Translations under genes and position numbers: made by a program
Source of the DNA: an uncultured Dehalococcoidia bacterium
Lineage (GTDB): Bacteria; Chloroflexota; Dehalococcoidia; Lucifugimonadales; JADFKI01
Reading direction: 5' to 3'
Assembly: GCA_958295865.1 (NCBI GenBank)
Contig: CATQHF010000004.1
Location: 1 to 64,000, forward strand
DNA: 64,000 bases
Shown here: piece after piece, positions 8,320-19,174 of the stretch
Numbering within the stretch: position 1 is the first letter of the stretch
Layout: each line of letters starts with the position of its first letter
Notes under the pieces: model-generated
Databases searched by the model: none
Told to the model about the DNA's origin: nothing
What the model saw: only the letters and a program-made list of their open reading frames with translations

Positions 8320-8348
8320 AATATAATACAGGCGTGGGCGAGGCGCAA
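8320..8348 (-). promoter_or_regulatory. Promoter of the diiron cluster
   Basis: On the minus strand TTGCGC (8343-8348) and TATATT (8320-8325) are separated by 17 bp, about 95 bp upstream of the diiron gene start. Confidence 0.55.
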
Positions 8349-8480
8349 GCGATGGCGGGGATAGTTCCACAAGTTCATCACGAACGGAACGGGGATCGGA
8401 ACGAACCTGAAACCCCATGCTCCATTTGTGTTAGCATGTTCTATAACTTTCCTGCGGGAAGACGAAAGGCGAACTGAAAC

Positions 8481-9119
8481 ATGAATATGGAAAGCGACAA
8501 CAAAGTCCAGTGGGTCTATGCGTCCGAGAACAATCAGGAGCTCGAAGAACGCTATGACGAATGGGCGAAAGATTACGATGAAGACCTAGAATCCGATTTC
8601 GGCTATGTGATGCCGCGCGCGGCTGCTAAGGCGTTTGAAGGCTTTGTTTCCAAAGACGCCAAAGTGCTGGATGCCGGCGCGGGCACCGGACTGGTCGGGC
8701 GCGAACTGCATCGGCTGGGCTATGCGAATCTCGACGCGATGGACATGTCCGGCGGCATGCTCGAAGTGGCGCGCAGCAAGGGCGTCTATGGCGAACTGCA
8801 CCAAATGACGATGGGCGGGCCTCTTGGCTTCGACACAAACAGCTACGATGCCGCCATCTGCGTCGGCGTGCTGACGCTGGGACATGCGCCCGCCCACTCG
8901 CTCGACGAACTGGTGCGTATCACCAAGCCGGGCGGCTGCGTCCTGTTCACGCTGCGCCCCGACATCTACGAGCGCAACGGCTTCCGCGAGCGGCAACGGA
9001 TGCTGGAGAGCGATGGCAAGTGGGAACTCGCCCATGTCAGCGAAGAGTTCCAAGGACTGCCAAAGGGCGAGCCTGATGTATATTTCCAAGTCTGGGTTTA
9101 TAAGGTAAAGCCAAATTAA
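8481..9119 (+). CDS. Class I SAM-dependent methyltransferase (METTL27/WBSCR27-like)
   Basis: A 212-residue protein with SAM-binding motif I VLDAGAGTGLVG at 62-73, an acidic residue after strand 2 in LDAMDMSGGML (about 84-94), and a motif near VRITKPGGCVLFTLRP. The N-terminal ERYDEWAKDYDEDLE followed by FGYVMPRAAAKAF is characteristic of the METTL27/Williams-Beuren-type group of small-molecule methyltransferases. No substrate-binding domain beyond the Rossmann fold is apparent. It is monocistronic by position: the diiron cluster diverges upstream, and truD begins about 40 nt downstream, possibly co-transcribed. The substrate is unknown. Confidence 0.85.
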   Translation: MNMESDNKVQWVYASENNQELEERYDEWAKDYDEDLESDFGYVMPRAAAKAFEGFVSKDAKVLDAGAGTGLVGRELHRLGYANLDAMDMSGGMLEVARSKGVYGELHQMTMGGPLGFDTNSYDAAICVGVLTLGHAPAHSLDELVRITKPGGCVLFTLRPDIYERNGFRERQRMLESDGKWELAHVSEEFQGLPKGEPDVYFQVWVYKVKPN

Positions 9120-9160
9120 GCGACGCCGCTCACCAGCCATTTCCTCATGGGGAAAGGTCA

Positions 9161-10255
9161 GTGCCTGACATGAGCACAGTCGAAGGGATGGGCGGTATGC
9201 GCCAAGCCGAGCCAAAACCACCCGCGAACCTGCGCTTCTCATGGGACGACCTGCCCGCCGCGACCGCGCATCTGGCGGGGACGGGTGGCGAACTGCGCGC
9301 CGAACTCGACGACTTCATAGTCAGCGAGATTCCGAGCTACCTGCCAAGCGGCGACGGCGCGCATGCTTATGCCCATGTGGAAAAGCGCGGCTTAACCACG
9401 ATGGACATCGTATCCGCGCTCGCGCAGCACGGCGTTCCCCGCCGCAGCGTCGGTTACGCCGGACAGAAGGACAAGTACGCCGTTACCCGCCAGTGGCTGA
9501 GCGTGCCTGCCGAACACACTACCGCGCTCGAAGCGCTGGACGCCGTCGACGACGTAACCCTGCTGGAAACATCAAGGCATCGCAACAAGCTGGGCTTGGG
9601 ACACCTGCGCGGCAACCGCTTCAGCCTGCGCGTTCGCAATCCGTCCGACGGCTGGCAGCCGCTCGCCGAGGCAATTCTAGCGTGTCTGCGTCAAGTCGGG
9701 CTGCCAAACTACTTTGGGCCGCAGCGATTCGGCTACTTCAACACCAATATAGCCGATGGGCTGCGGCTGATTGGCGGCGAAAAGATGCGCGGTGACCGCA
9801 GGATGCAGCGGTTCTTCGTATCCGCGTTCCAGTCGCACATGTTCAACCTGCTGCTCAAAGCGCGCATCGAACGGGGGCTATTCCCTGCCGTGCTGTCCGG
9901 CGACATGGCGCAGAAGCATGACACCGGCGGCATATTCGTCGTGGAAGACGCCGCCGCCGAGTCGGAGCGCTCGCGCCGCCTGGAGATTAGCGCCACGCTG
10001 CCGATGTTCGGCAAGAAAGTCAGGCTGAGCGGCGGCGATGCGGGCGCTCTTGAGACAGAACTGCTGTCAGAGTTTCGCCTTGAATACCCGCGCTTCCGCA
10101 GCGTACAGGGCGCGCGCCGCATCAGCCGCATACGCTTGGACGACGCGACCCTCACCGCCGCGCCCGACGCCTACATCATTGACTTCACGCTCCCCAAAGG
10201 CGCATACGCCACCGCCCTTATGCGCGAGCTGATGAAGGCGTCGGATGTGCGCTGA
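9161..10255 (+). CDS. truD: tRNA pseudouridine(13) synthase TruD
   Basis: Isomerises U13 in tRNA to pseudouridine. The length, 364 residues, is normal. The catalytic Asp is D104 in the motif GQKDKYAVTRQ, the family signature. The NKLGLGHLRGNRF block and the later RFFVSAFQSHMFN block are also TruD-typical. The start is ambiguous: GTG at 9161 has its purine-rich GGAAAGG only 3 nt away, whereas ATG at 9170 has it 12 nt away. The first residues before LRFSWDDLP are not conserved, so either is possible. It lies 41 nt after the methyltransferase gene and may share its transcript. Confidence 0.93.
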   Translation: MPDMSTVEGMGGMRQAEPKPPANLRFSWDDLPAATAHLAGTGGELRAELDDFIVSEIPSYLPSGDGAHAYAHVEKRGLTTMDIVSALAQHGVPRRSVGYAGQKDKYAVTRQWLSVPAEHTTALEALDAVDDVTLLETSRHRNKLGLGHLRGNRFSLRVRNPSDGWQPLAEAILACLRQVGLPNYFGPQRFGYFNTNIADGLRLIGGEKMRGDRRMQRFFVSAFQSHMFNLLLKARIERGLFPAVLSGDMAQKHDTGGIFVVEDAAAESERSRRLEISATLPMFGKKVRLSGGDAGALETELLSEFRLEYPRFRSVQGARRISRIRLDDATLTAAPDAYIIDFTLPKGAYATALMRELMKASDVR

Positions 10256-10288
10256 TGCCCAATCCGCGCCCCTTTATTTTGCGCGCTA

Positions 10289-10297
10289 TGCTACAAT
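10289..10297 (+). promoter_or_regulatory. Extended -10 promoter element
   Basis: TGCTACAAT matches the extended -10 form TGnTAnnnT. It lies 44 nt upstream of the small coiled-coil/TM gene. Confidence 0.4.
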
Positions 10298-10340
10298 GCA
10301 AGCATACAAGTGGCGCAGACAAAATGAGGTGTACATAATT

Positions 10341-10553
10341 ATGGAAGAGCGAGTAAGCAGGCTGGAAGGTGAACAGTCGGGAATGAGCGCGCGTCTCAAC
10401 GATATGAGGACTGACATGAACGCGCGCCTCAATGACATTCGTTCTGACATGAACTTCCGGTTCAACATCATTTTCGGATTATTGATAGCCATATTAGGGG
10501 TAGGCGTAACCATACTTGGAATAGGTGTAACTATTCTCTTGCAGTTGGTGTAG
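10341..10553 (+). CDS. Small coiled-coil protein with C-terminal membrane segment
   Basis: A 70-residue protein of unknown function. Residues 1-40 form heptad-like repeats containing three similar LNDMRTDMNAR-type units (coiled coil). About 43-68 is a strongly hydrophobic Ile/Leu/Gly segment that would anchor it in the membrane with the coil in the cytoplasm. The ATG at 10341 is chosen because GAGGTG precedes it and because upstream in-frame sequence looks non-coding. A similar layout is seen in the 89-residue protein at 57622. It is followed by a hairpin shared with the convergent enolase-superfamily gene. Confidence 0.65.
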   Translation: MEERVSRLEGEQSGMSARLNDMRTDMNARLNDIRSDMNFRFNIIFGLLIAILGVGVTILGIGVTILLQLV

Positions 10554-10574
10554 CCGCAGGATAAGCCCTGCGGC
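10553..10574. terminator. Hairpin between convergent genes
   Basis: An 8-bp perfect stem (GCCGCAGG 10553-10560 with CCTGCGGC 10567-10574). There is no T-run on the plus strand; it could serve both converging transcripts. Confidence 0.5.
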
Positions 10575-10584
10575 AATCCCGCCC

Positions 10585-11634
10585 CTAAAGCATCGCCTCG
10601 TTCAGCGTAACCCCAAAGCCCGGCGCGTCCGACGGCGATATGTAGCCGCCCACCGGCGCAGGCTCATCCAGCCACAGCACATCGCGCTCGTCGCGGATAT
10701 GGTCGGCATGATACTCCGCAAGGTCGGCGCAGTCCGAGCCGGCGATGAGATGCAGCCCCCACACCTCCCCGCCCCTGTGCGGCGCGACCGGCGCTCCCAC
10801 CCGATTGGCTATCTCCACGATACGCAGCCCTTCCGTAATGCCGCCGCACCAAGTAATATCCGGCTGCCACAGGTCGAGCGCGCCCGCGCGCGCAATCTGC
10901 TCGAAGCCGTGATGCGTGAACTCATGCTCGCCTCCCGCAATCAGCGTCGGCTTCACCGCGTCTATGAGCGCCGCCTGCCCGTCCAAGTCATCCGGCGTCA
11001 GCACATCCTCGAACCAGTAGAGGTTGTAATCTGCGAGCCGCTTCGCCATTTCCAGCGTAACCTCGCCGTCCCAGGACATATACACATCGACCATCACAAG
11101 CGCGTCGCCGCCGAGCGCCTCACGCGCATGCTCCGCCGAGCGCGCCGCCGTGTCGTAGTCGGCATCAACCCCCGTCCAACGATGACCGAACTTGTTGGCG
11201 GTATATCCCAGCTCCCGGTATAGCTCGGCGTCCTCGCCGGTTGCGTATGCGCGGATGCTCCGCTTCGGCGTATCCGTCAGAAGCGCGCACACCGGCACAT
11301 CTCGCGCCTTGCCCAGCAGGTCGTAGAGCGCGAGGTCTATGCCGGACAGCGCCATTATGCCCAGCCCCTTGCGTCCGTATGGCAGCGACTCCATATACAG
11401 CGCGTCGTATGTCGCCTGAATGTCCGCCACGCTCTCGATTTCGCGCCCGATGATCAGGTCGCGCAAATGCCCGTTCACCACCGCCACGCCCGCAACGCCG
11501 CCGCCGCCATAGCCATAGCCCGTCACGCCCGCATCCGTATCCACCCGCACCACAATCTGCCAGAAATGCGTCCGCCAAGACGGCGCGAGATGCCTATACT
11601 TCGGATACACAGCCTTCACATCGGTAATCTTCAT
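10585..11634 (-). CDS. Enolase-superfamily (mandelate racemase/muconate lactonizing) protein
   Basis: Abstracts a proton alpha to a carboxylate, most likely as a sugar-acid dehydratase. Counting from the ATG at 11634, the Mg ligands are D183 (MVDVYM), E209 (YWFEDVL) and E236 (IAGGEHEF), with H286 in APHRGG. This set, with the FWQIVVRVDTDAGVTGYG capping-domain start, resembles the rhamnonate dehydratase-like branch. An in-frame ATG exists 12 nt upstream (11646), but the GGAG within its first codons lies 6 nt before 11634, making 11634 the better start. The gene stands alone, convergent with the small gene at 10341. Expansion of this superfamily is a known trait of SAR202 Chloroflexota, which fits the genome. 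Confidence 0.88.
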   Translation of the reverse strand: MKITDVKAVYPKYRHLAPSWRTHFWQIVVRVDTDAGVTGYGYGGGGVAGVAVVNGHLRDLIIGREIESVADIQATYDALYMESLPYGRKGLGIMALSGIDLALYDLLGKARDVPVCALLTDTPKRSIRAYATGEDAELYRELGYTANKFGHRWTGVDADYDTAARSAEHAREALGGDALVMVDVYMSWDGEVTLEMAKRLADYNLYWFEDVLTPDDLDGQAALIDAVKPTLIAGGEHEFTHHGFEQIARAGALDLWQPDITWCGGITEGLRIVEIANRVGAPVAPHRGGEVWGLHLIAGSDCADLAEYHADHIRDERDVLWLDEPAPVGGYISPSDAPGFGVTLNEAML

Positions 11635-11810
11635 ATCAAACTCCATAGGCTAGATGCTAGTCGTGTGCTAACGGATAGTCGTCCCCCAATGCTACTTCGC
11701 GGACGCTATCAAGGCAACACATGGCGGCGCTTGGCAACCTGCATAATCATAATCATCCCACATTCGGCAAATCCAATATACTTGATAAGCGAGGTAGAGT
11801 TTCCTTTCAA

Positions 11811-11909
11811 GTGGCAAACCTTTTCGTCATTCCCGCGCCCTTGTTCCTTCATTCCTGCTTTCGCAGGAATCCGGTGCGATATAGCGACAAAACCATCTGC
11901 AAGGAAACG
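11811..11909 (+). repeat. Intergenic element B, copy 1 (palindrome plus conserved tail)
   Basis: Palindrome ATTCCTGCTTTCGCAGGAAT (11851-11870) followed by a tail containing GCGATATAGCGACAAAACC. The same unit occurs inverted at 23250-23342 and diverged at 33461-33550. The rest of the 11635-11996 interval shows no gene. Confidence 0.8.
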
Positions 11910-11951
11910 CTTTCGATAACCGAACCCTGACATCTGCCCTATGACACTCTG

Positions 11952-11960
11952 TGTTATGAT
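11952..11960 (+). promoter_or_regulatory. Extended -10 promoter of the enoyl-CoA hydratase gene
   Basis: TGTTATGAT fits TGnTAnnnT, 36 nt upstream of the ATG at 11997. No clear -35 is seen. Confidence 0.45.
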
Positions 11961-11996
11961 TAACCCCTGCAAAACTGACTCATCGGAGGCGAAAGC

Positions 11997-12785
11997 ATGG
12001 AGCGTGCCGAACAAGAAATCCTTATCGAAACGCGCGGGCGTGTCGGCGTCATTACGCTGAACCGCGCCGACAAGCTCAATGCCCTCACGGGCGCGACCCA
12101 ATCGGCGATTCACGAGCAGGTGCGCGCGTGGAACGCCGATGACGCGATAGGCGCGATGGTCATCACCGGCTCGGGGCGCGCATTCTCAGCCGGCGCCGAT
12201 GTCGGCGGCTTCGAGGACTTTGTGCGCGGTGAGGCGCGCCAACGACCCGCCACGCCCACCGACGTCGCATGGGTTGACCTCGTGCGTGAATCCAAGCCTA
12301 TCTTGTGCGCGCTGAACGGCCTAGCCGTCGGGCTTGGCATCACGCTATGCCTGCCCTGCGATGTGCGCCTAGCCGCCGAGGACGCCCGCATATCCTTTCG
12401 CTTCCTACGCATCGGTCTGACGCCGGAGTACGGCAGCACCCACTACCTTGTTAACCTCGTAGGGCTTGGACGCGCGCTCGAGTACATGCTCACCGGCAAG
12501 TTCATCACCGCGCAGGAAGCGAAAGACGCGGGGCTGGTGAACCATGTATGCCCCGCCGAAAGCCTCCTGGACGACGCCGTCGCGCTCGCGCAAGAGATCG
12601 CCGACAACCCCGACTGGCATCTGCTGAAGGTCAAGCGCCTCATCCATGAGAACTACATGGAGAAAGACCTGTCATGGGTACTGCGCCGCGAGTCCGAGAC
12701 GCTGCGCGCCGCCCGCTACACCGACGCCCACAAAGAGGCGCTCACCGCATTCCGCGAGCGCCGCCAGCCAAAGTTCCACCAATGA
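11997..12785 (+). CDS. Enoyl-CoA hydratase/isomerase family protein
   Basis: A 262-residue crotonase-fold enzyme acting on acyl-CoA thioesters. Oxyanion-hole segments are AFSAGAD (62-68) and NGLAVGLGI (107-115). In classical hydratases two Glu act; here the first site (GGGxEL) reads GLGITL, with Thr in place of Glu. The second, E144 in GLTPEYGST, is kept. One-Glu members are typically isomerases or other crotonase-fold activities, so straight hydratase function is doubtful. SD GGAGG precedes the ATG. The stop overlaps the next gene's start by 4 nt (ATGA), so the two are translationally coupled. Confidence 0.9.
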   Translation: MERAEQEILIETRGRVGVITLNRADKLNALTGATQSAIHEQVRAWNADDAIGAMVITGSGRAFSAGADVGGFEDFVRGEARQRPATPTDVAWVDLVRESKPILCALNGLAVGLGITLCLPCDVRLAAEDARISFRFLRIGLTPEYGSTHYLVNLVGLGRALEYMLTGKFITAQEAKDAGLVNHVCPAESLLDDAVALAQEIADNPDWHLLKVKRLIHENYMEKDLSWVLRRESETLRAARYTDAHKEALTAFRERRQPKFHQ

Positions 12786-13459
12786 CCCGAATACCCCCGT
12801 CAGCCCTCAAGCCAACCATAGGCATACTAGCGCCGACCAACGAAGACGCCCGCGCCTGCGCCGCCGCGATAGAGCGGCTCGATGGGCATGCGCTGCGAAT
12901 CGACGCGGCCGACGCCGCGACGCCGGAGCGCGCCCTGCGCCTCATAGACGCCCTAGTATGCTGTGGCGGCGACGCGCGCGAAGCCGACGACCAAGTACGA
13001 CTGCTCCGCGCCGCGCTCGACGATGACCTGCCCATCTACGCCATTGGCGGCGGCATGCTGCTGCTGAACATCGCGCTGGGCGGCAAGCCTGCCGTATCGG
13101 TGGGTGACCACGCCGCCACTGCCGACGATGGCAAAGCGGCATCGGCGTATCACCAGATCTACATCGCGCCCGGCAGCAGATTGGCGGCGGTAGTCGGCTC
13201 CGGCGGATTCGTGCGCGTGAACAGCCGCCACCGCAGCGGCATACGCGAGGCGCACAAGTCGCCATGGCTGCTGGCGTCGGCGTACTCGCTGGAAGACAGC
13301 GTCATCGAGGCGCTCGAAAGCCCGCGCCATCGCTGGGTCATCGGCGTGCAGTTCCGCCCGGAGCGCCGCATGGAACTGCCGCCGCACTTCGACCGCCTCT
13401 TCCAGTCCCTGCTGGAACGCGCCGCCGAGCGCCTGAACGCCGCCAGTTTCCCGCAATAG
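12782..13459 (+). CDS. Class I glutamine amidotransferase-fold protein without catalytic Cys and His
   Basis: A 225-residue protein with the layout of peptidase C26/gamma-glutamyl-GABA hydrolase (PuuD-like): the pre-nucleophile strand PIYAIGGGMLLLNIALGG, a substrate-loop segment VNSRHRSGI, and a C-terminal VIGVQFRPER. In active enzymes these read GICRGMQLLN and GVQWHPE. Here the nucleophilic Cys is G89 and the catalytic His is R192, while E194 remains. It should therefore be catalytically dead as a glutaminase or hydrolase. The start is fixed by the ATGA overlap with the enoyl-CoA hydratase gene. A binding, regulatory or scaffolding role is inferred. The surrounding fold residues are intact, so it does not look like a decaying pseudogene. 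Confidence 0.8.
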   Translation: MTRIPPSALKPTIGILAPTNEDARACAAAIERLDGHALRIDAADAATPERALRLIDALVCCGGDAREADDQVRLLRAALDDDLPIYAIGGGMLLLNIALGGKPAVSVGDHAATADDGKAASAYHQIYIAPGSRLAAVVGSGGFVRVNSRHRSGIREAHKSPWLLASAYSLEDSVIEALESPRHRWVIGVQFRPERRMELPPHFDRLFQSLLERAAERLNAASFPQ

Positions 13460-13472
13460 AAACCCTAGTCCA

Positions 13473-13481
13473 TGTTATAAT
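13473..13481 (+). promoter_or_regulatory. Extended -10 promoter upstream of gyrA
   Basis: TGTTATAAT (13473-13481) is a perfect TGnTATAAT in an AT-rich patch, 160 nt before the gyrA ATG. The long leader (13482-13640) has no recognisable riboswitch. Confidence 0.5.
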
Positions 13482-13640
13482 ATATTTAATTATGCTATTA
13501 AAATTAGGTTAGGCGTATTCCCGCAGTCCCCGCCGGTTGACCGCTCTTGTTTATGTCGCTGCGCTCGGTTCATCTCGGCTATGACCGCCCGTATCGCACC
13601 CCGTCCGAGCCACAGACGCCCGGAAGCATAGGAGATATTT

Positions 13641-16274
<2,634 letters not shown>

Positions 16275-16305
16275 AAGCCACCCCAAAACCCAATTCGGTC
16301 AACCC

Positions 16306-16339
16306 CAGCCTGCATGCCACCAACCCGGCATGCAGGCTG
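16306..16339. terminator. Bidirectional hairpin terminator between gyrA and the convergent lipoprotein gene
   Basis: A 13-bp perfect stem: CAGCCTGCATGCC (16306-16318) pairs with GGCATGCAGGCTG (16327-16339) across an 8-nt loop. There is no long T-run. The position between convergent genes supports a shared terminator. Confidence 0.65.
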
Positions 16340-16402
16340 TCATTCCGCACCCCAAGCCTAAACACAACCCAATTCTTAATTCTTAATTTCCACCCCGCAA
16401 CC

Positions 16403-18796
16403 CTATTCAGTTAGGCGTATCTCCCCCTCCCACAGATGCTGATAGCCACCGTCCACCCGCACATACTGCCCCGTGCGGATTGCGCCGATGTCGTAGTCGG
16501 GCAGGGGAACGGTCGCCACGCAGTCCCCATCGACTATCTCACCATGCCGCCCAAAGCCGAAGTCGAGGTTGTCGAAGCCGTACTGCTTGCGGTCGTCGGG
16601 TAGGTCTTCTACATCAATCGGATCGATGTGCAGGAAGAAGGTTGCGGCGGTGTCAGCCTCGAAGCATTGCTCTTTGGCGTAGATAAGCCTGTTTTCGATG
16701 AGATACACATCGAAGTCGGAGCGGACGATTGCCGGTTGGCTGTCTCCGACGACTGTACGGAGTGAGTCGTCAGGCATCATATTAGCGCCCGCGAGATAGT
16801 CGGCGATGGCGCGGGCTTCCTGTTCCGTAATGCTCGATGACGACATAGATGTGCCCGGGGCAAACTGCTGCGGGTTAGTGAGAAACTGCGTGATGCTGTC
16901 CCGCGTCCAGACGACATCCGACGAACGCAACGCCTCCGAGAAGTTAAAGCCGCCGACCTCGCCCGCTGCCCGCCCAATGACGCCAACAAGGTGAGGACCG
17001 GGACCATGCTTTTCGGCGCTCAGGTCGTGGCAGCTGCCGCAGTGCAAGCCGAATAGCTGCCTGCCCACGGCTTCGTCCGTGCCCGTGCGTTCAGTTGCCG
17101 CCGGTGTGGGCGTAGCCGTGGCTTCCGTATCCGGCGAGTCCGGCGTTGGAGATGCGATGACATAATCACAGCTTGCCGAGTACACATCGCGCCGCTCCCT
17201 CGACTCTTCATCACAGTACCTCAGAGAACGGCTCAGAAAATAGACCCGCCCTCTATCGCGCAGCAAGGCTATGCGTCCGTCCGGCATAATCGCAATGTCT
17301 CGTATCCGATAGCCGAGTTCGATCTTCTCCACATACTGCACATCCACCCCGTGACGGCGGACTCGATAGAGAGAGCCGGCGATGAACGAAGCAATCAGAA
17401 GATCGTCTTTCCACAAGGGAAGATGCTCCTCATCGTTGACGGCGATGGCGGAGATGGCTGGTGACGGAACCCAGGAAAAGACCGGTCGCAGGAAGTCGTC
17501 GTGCCTGCCCATCTTCTCGTCCTCGATGGTCGGGGGAATCTGACGGCCATATTGAACCCCGTAGGAGACCACGGGCCAGCCATAGTTGCCTCCCCGTTCA
17601 AGCAGATTCAACTCGTCGCCGCCTTGCGGCCCATGATCCGTCGCCCAGATATTGCCGTCTGCATCCCTCACCAGCCCTTGTGAGTTGCGAAAGCCGATAG
17701 CCAGCGTCTCCACCTCTCCCGTTTCGATAGCAATACGGACTAACTTACCCAGATGATCGTCGGGAGCGATGAGGAAATCTTTCTCATACCACCCCCCATA
17801 GCCTCCATGGTCACCAATTGTCACAAGCAAGTGGTTCTCGCCATCCGTCAACATCTTTCCGCCCGCTTGACCTACTTCAGTGTGTGGAATGCAGGGGTTG
17901 GCGTCGAATATCGTCCTCCAGTTTGGCGAAACTGTCAGGCTTTCTTCTTCCGCAAGAAGCGTAGTGGACGACAACCTGAACCGGACACATTCTCCCGTGA
18001 AATAGTGATGGGTAACAAACAACTCGTACCCGTTTTCAATCTCTTTCAACAAAATATCGAAGACCCGAAAGTCATGCAACAGGTATTCTGGGTTATCGCC
18101 GATAGGGTTCGCTTTCAATGCCGCTTCAATCATCGGGACATTGCCCTCAAGATATTCCACAGTCCCGTCGCGGAAGACCAGGACAAATCTTCCCTCCGGC
18201 GTAGCTACCAGTAGGCCCTCACAGACGCTTTCGATAGCCCCTCCTAGCCTAGTGCTCTCAAGCGTGACATATTCAATCTCGAAAGGGTATAGATGCGTCA
18301 TGAGCGCCGGATCTTCTTCAGGATAAGGCGGCGCTACCGTATAGGGTGTTGCCGCCGGACAGTCGGCGCTTGGCGTCGGCGAAGGAACAGCCGTTGCGGT
18401 GAGTGTAGGCGTCGGCGAAGGAACGGCCGTTACGGTGGGAGTAGGCGTCGGCGAAGGAACAGCCGTTGCGGTGGGTGCAGGCGTTGGCGAGGGAACAGCC
18501 GTTGCAGTGGCAGTAGGCGTTGGCGAAGGAACAGCCGTTGCGGTGAGTGTAGGCGTTGGCGAAGGAACAGCCGTTGCAGTGGCGGTAGGCGCTGGCGCGG
18601 GAACGGCGGTCATCGCCGGACTGTCGGAGCAGGCGGCTGCGAAAACTCCAAGTAGGACGAGCGCGATAGCCCACAATGCGGAACGGAACGCCGTCGATAC
18701 TGAGCGGCAATACGGAGAGCGAAATACCCCCCCCCATACGGATGTTCTAATAACGCGCGTCAGCGCCCGCCGGAGGCTATTCAGTATACGCAACAA
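16403..18796 (-). CDS. Lipoprotein: PQQ-type sugar dehydrogenase plus cytochrome c, copy 1
   Basis: A 797-residue secreted lipoprotein. It has a basic N-terminus and a hydrophobic segment ending in a lipobox Cys56 (GVFAAAC). About 60-145 is a proline/threonine linker of 12-residue AVPSPTPTxTxT repeats. About 170-510 is a glucose/sorbosone-dehydrogenase-like beta-propeller (TIGDHGGYGG, GFRNSQGL, DHGPQGGDELN). A class I cytochrome c has CGSCH near 585-589 and a distal Met in the GTSM segment. A 110-residue C-terminal domain contains FDVYLIENRLIYAKEQC and PLPDYDI. The likely role is oxidation of an extracytoplasmic sugar or aldehyde with electrons passed to haem. The start is TTG with AAGGA upstream, conserved in the paralogs. 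It is a tandem duplicate of 19175-21409. Confidence 0.85.
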   Translation of the reverse strand: MLRILNSLRRALTRVIRTSVWGGVFRSPYCRSVSTAFRSALWAIALVLLGVFAAACSDSPAMTAVPAPAPTATATAVPSPTPTLTATAVPSPTPTATATAVPSPTPAPTATAVPSPTPTPTVTAVPSPTPTLTATAVPSPTPSADCPAATPYTVAPPYPEEDPALMTHLYPFEIEYVTLESTRLGGAIESVCEGLLVATPEGRFVLVFRDGTVEYLEGNVPMIEAALKANPIGDNPEYLLHDFRVFDILLKEIENGYELFVTHHYFTGECVRFRLSSTTLLAEEESLTVSPNWRTIFDANPCIPHTEVGQAGGKMLTDGENHLLVTIGDHGGYGGWYEKDFLIAPDDHLGKLVRIAIETGEVETLAIGFRNSQGLVRDADGNIWATDHGPQGGDELNLLERGGNYGWPVVSYGVQYGRQIPPTIEDEKMGRHDDFLRPVFSWVPSPAISAIAVNDEEHLPLWKDDLLIASFIAGSLYRVRRHGVDVQYVEKIELGYRIRDIAIMPDGRIALLRDRGRVYFLSRSLRYCDEESRERRDVYSASCDYVIASPTPDSPDTEATATPTPAATERTGTDEAVGRQLFGLHCGSCHDLSAEKHGPGPHLVGVIGRAAGEVGGFNFSEALRSSDVVWTRDSITQFLTNPQQFAPGTSMSSSSITEQEARAIADYLAGANMMPDDSLRTVVGDSQPAIVRSDFDVYLIENRLIYAKEQCFEADTAATFFLHIDPIDVEDLPDDRKQYGFDNLDFGFGRHGEIVDGDCVATVPLPDYDIGAIRTGQYVRVDGGYQHLWEGEIRLTE
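18365..18600 (-). repeat. 36-bp tandem repeats in the Pro/Thr linker
   Basis: About six tandem 36-bp units (plus strand GTCGGCGAAGGAACAGCCGT and variants) encode the AVPSPTPT linker of lipoprotein copy 1. Copy 2 (about 21105-21200) has about three units; copy 3 has essentially none. Confidence 0.85.
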
Positions 18797-19174
18797 GATT
18801 TCCTTCCTGTCAGCGAACTAGCGTCATTCCCGCAGCGCAGCAGCCCCAATTGCGCGCAGCCCGCACAATGCCACTCGCACAACCCTCCAACCATCCCAAC
18901 CCAGCCGCGCCGCACCCCCATTCTACAACAGCCACCCACTCCACCGACAAGAATTAGCCAACACTTACATCCCTTCATGTCAGCAAATTACCTGCCACTT
19001 ACAATTCCGAACAAAGTGAGGAATCAAAAATCCTAGTTTGCAGGACACCTAGAATTCAGCAACTACCTTCAAACTTCGGTTGGCATCAGTCTGCGAAACA
19101 TCCCGCACCCCAAGCCTAAACACAACCCAATTCTTAATTCTTAATTTCTAATTCTTAATTTCCACCCCGCAACC
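18797..19174. other. Gene-free interval with sequence shared upstream of all three lipoprotein copies
   Basis: The first 200 bases are shared with 21410-21612 and in part with 36109-36235. A candidate -10 TAGAAT on the minus strand is conserved in all three. The last 80 bases repeat the sequence downstream of copy 1, marking the junction of the tandem duplication. No ORF is convincing. Confidence 0.6.
19003..19033 (+). repeat. Short dispersed repeat ATTCCGAACnnAGTGAGGAATC
   Basis: A copy of the unit also found at 36512-36543. Both contain an inverted pair ATTCC/GGAAT around AACRRAGTG, followed by AAAAATCC. Confidence 0.6.

Noticed and set aside
18365..18600. CRISPR-like periodicity
   Set aside because: The 36-bp repeats are in frame and encode the Pro/Thr linker of a lipoprotein.
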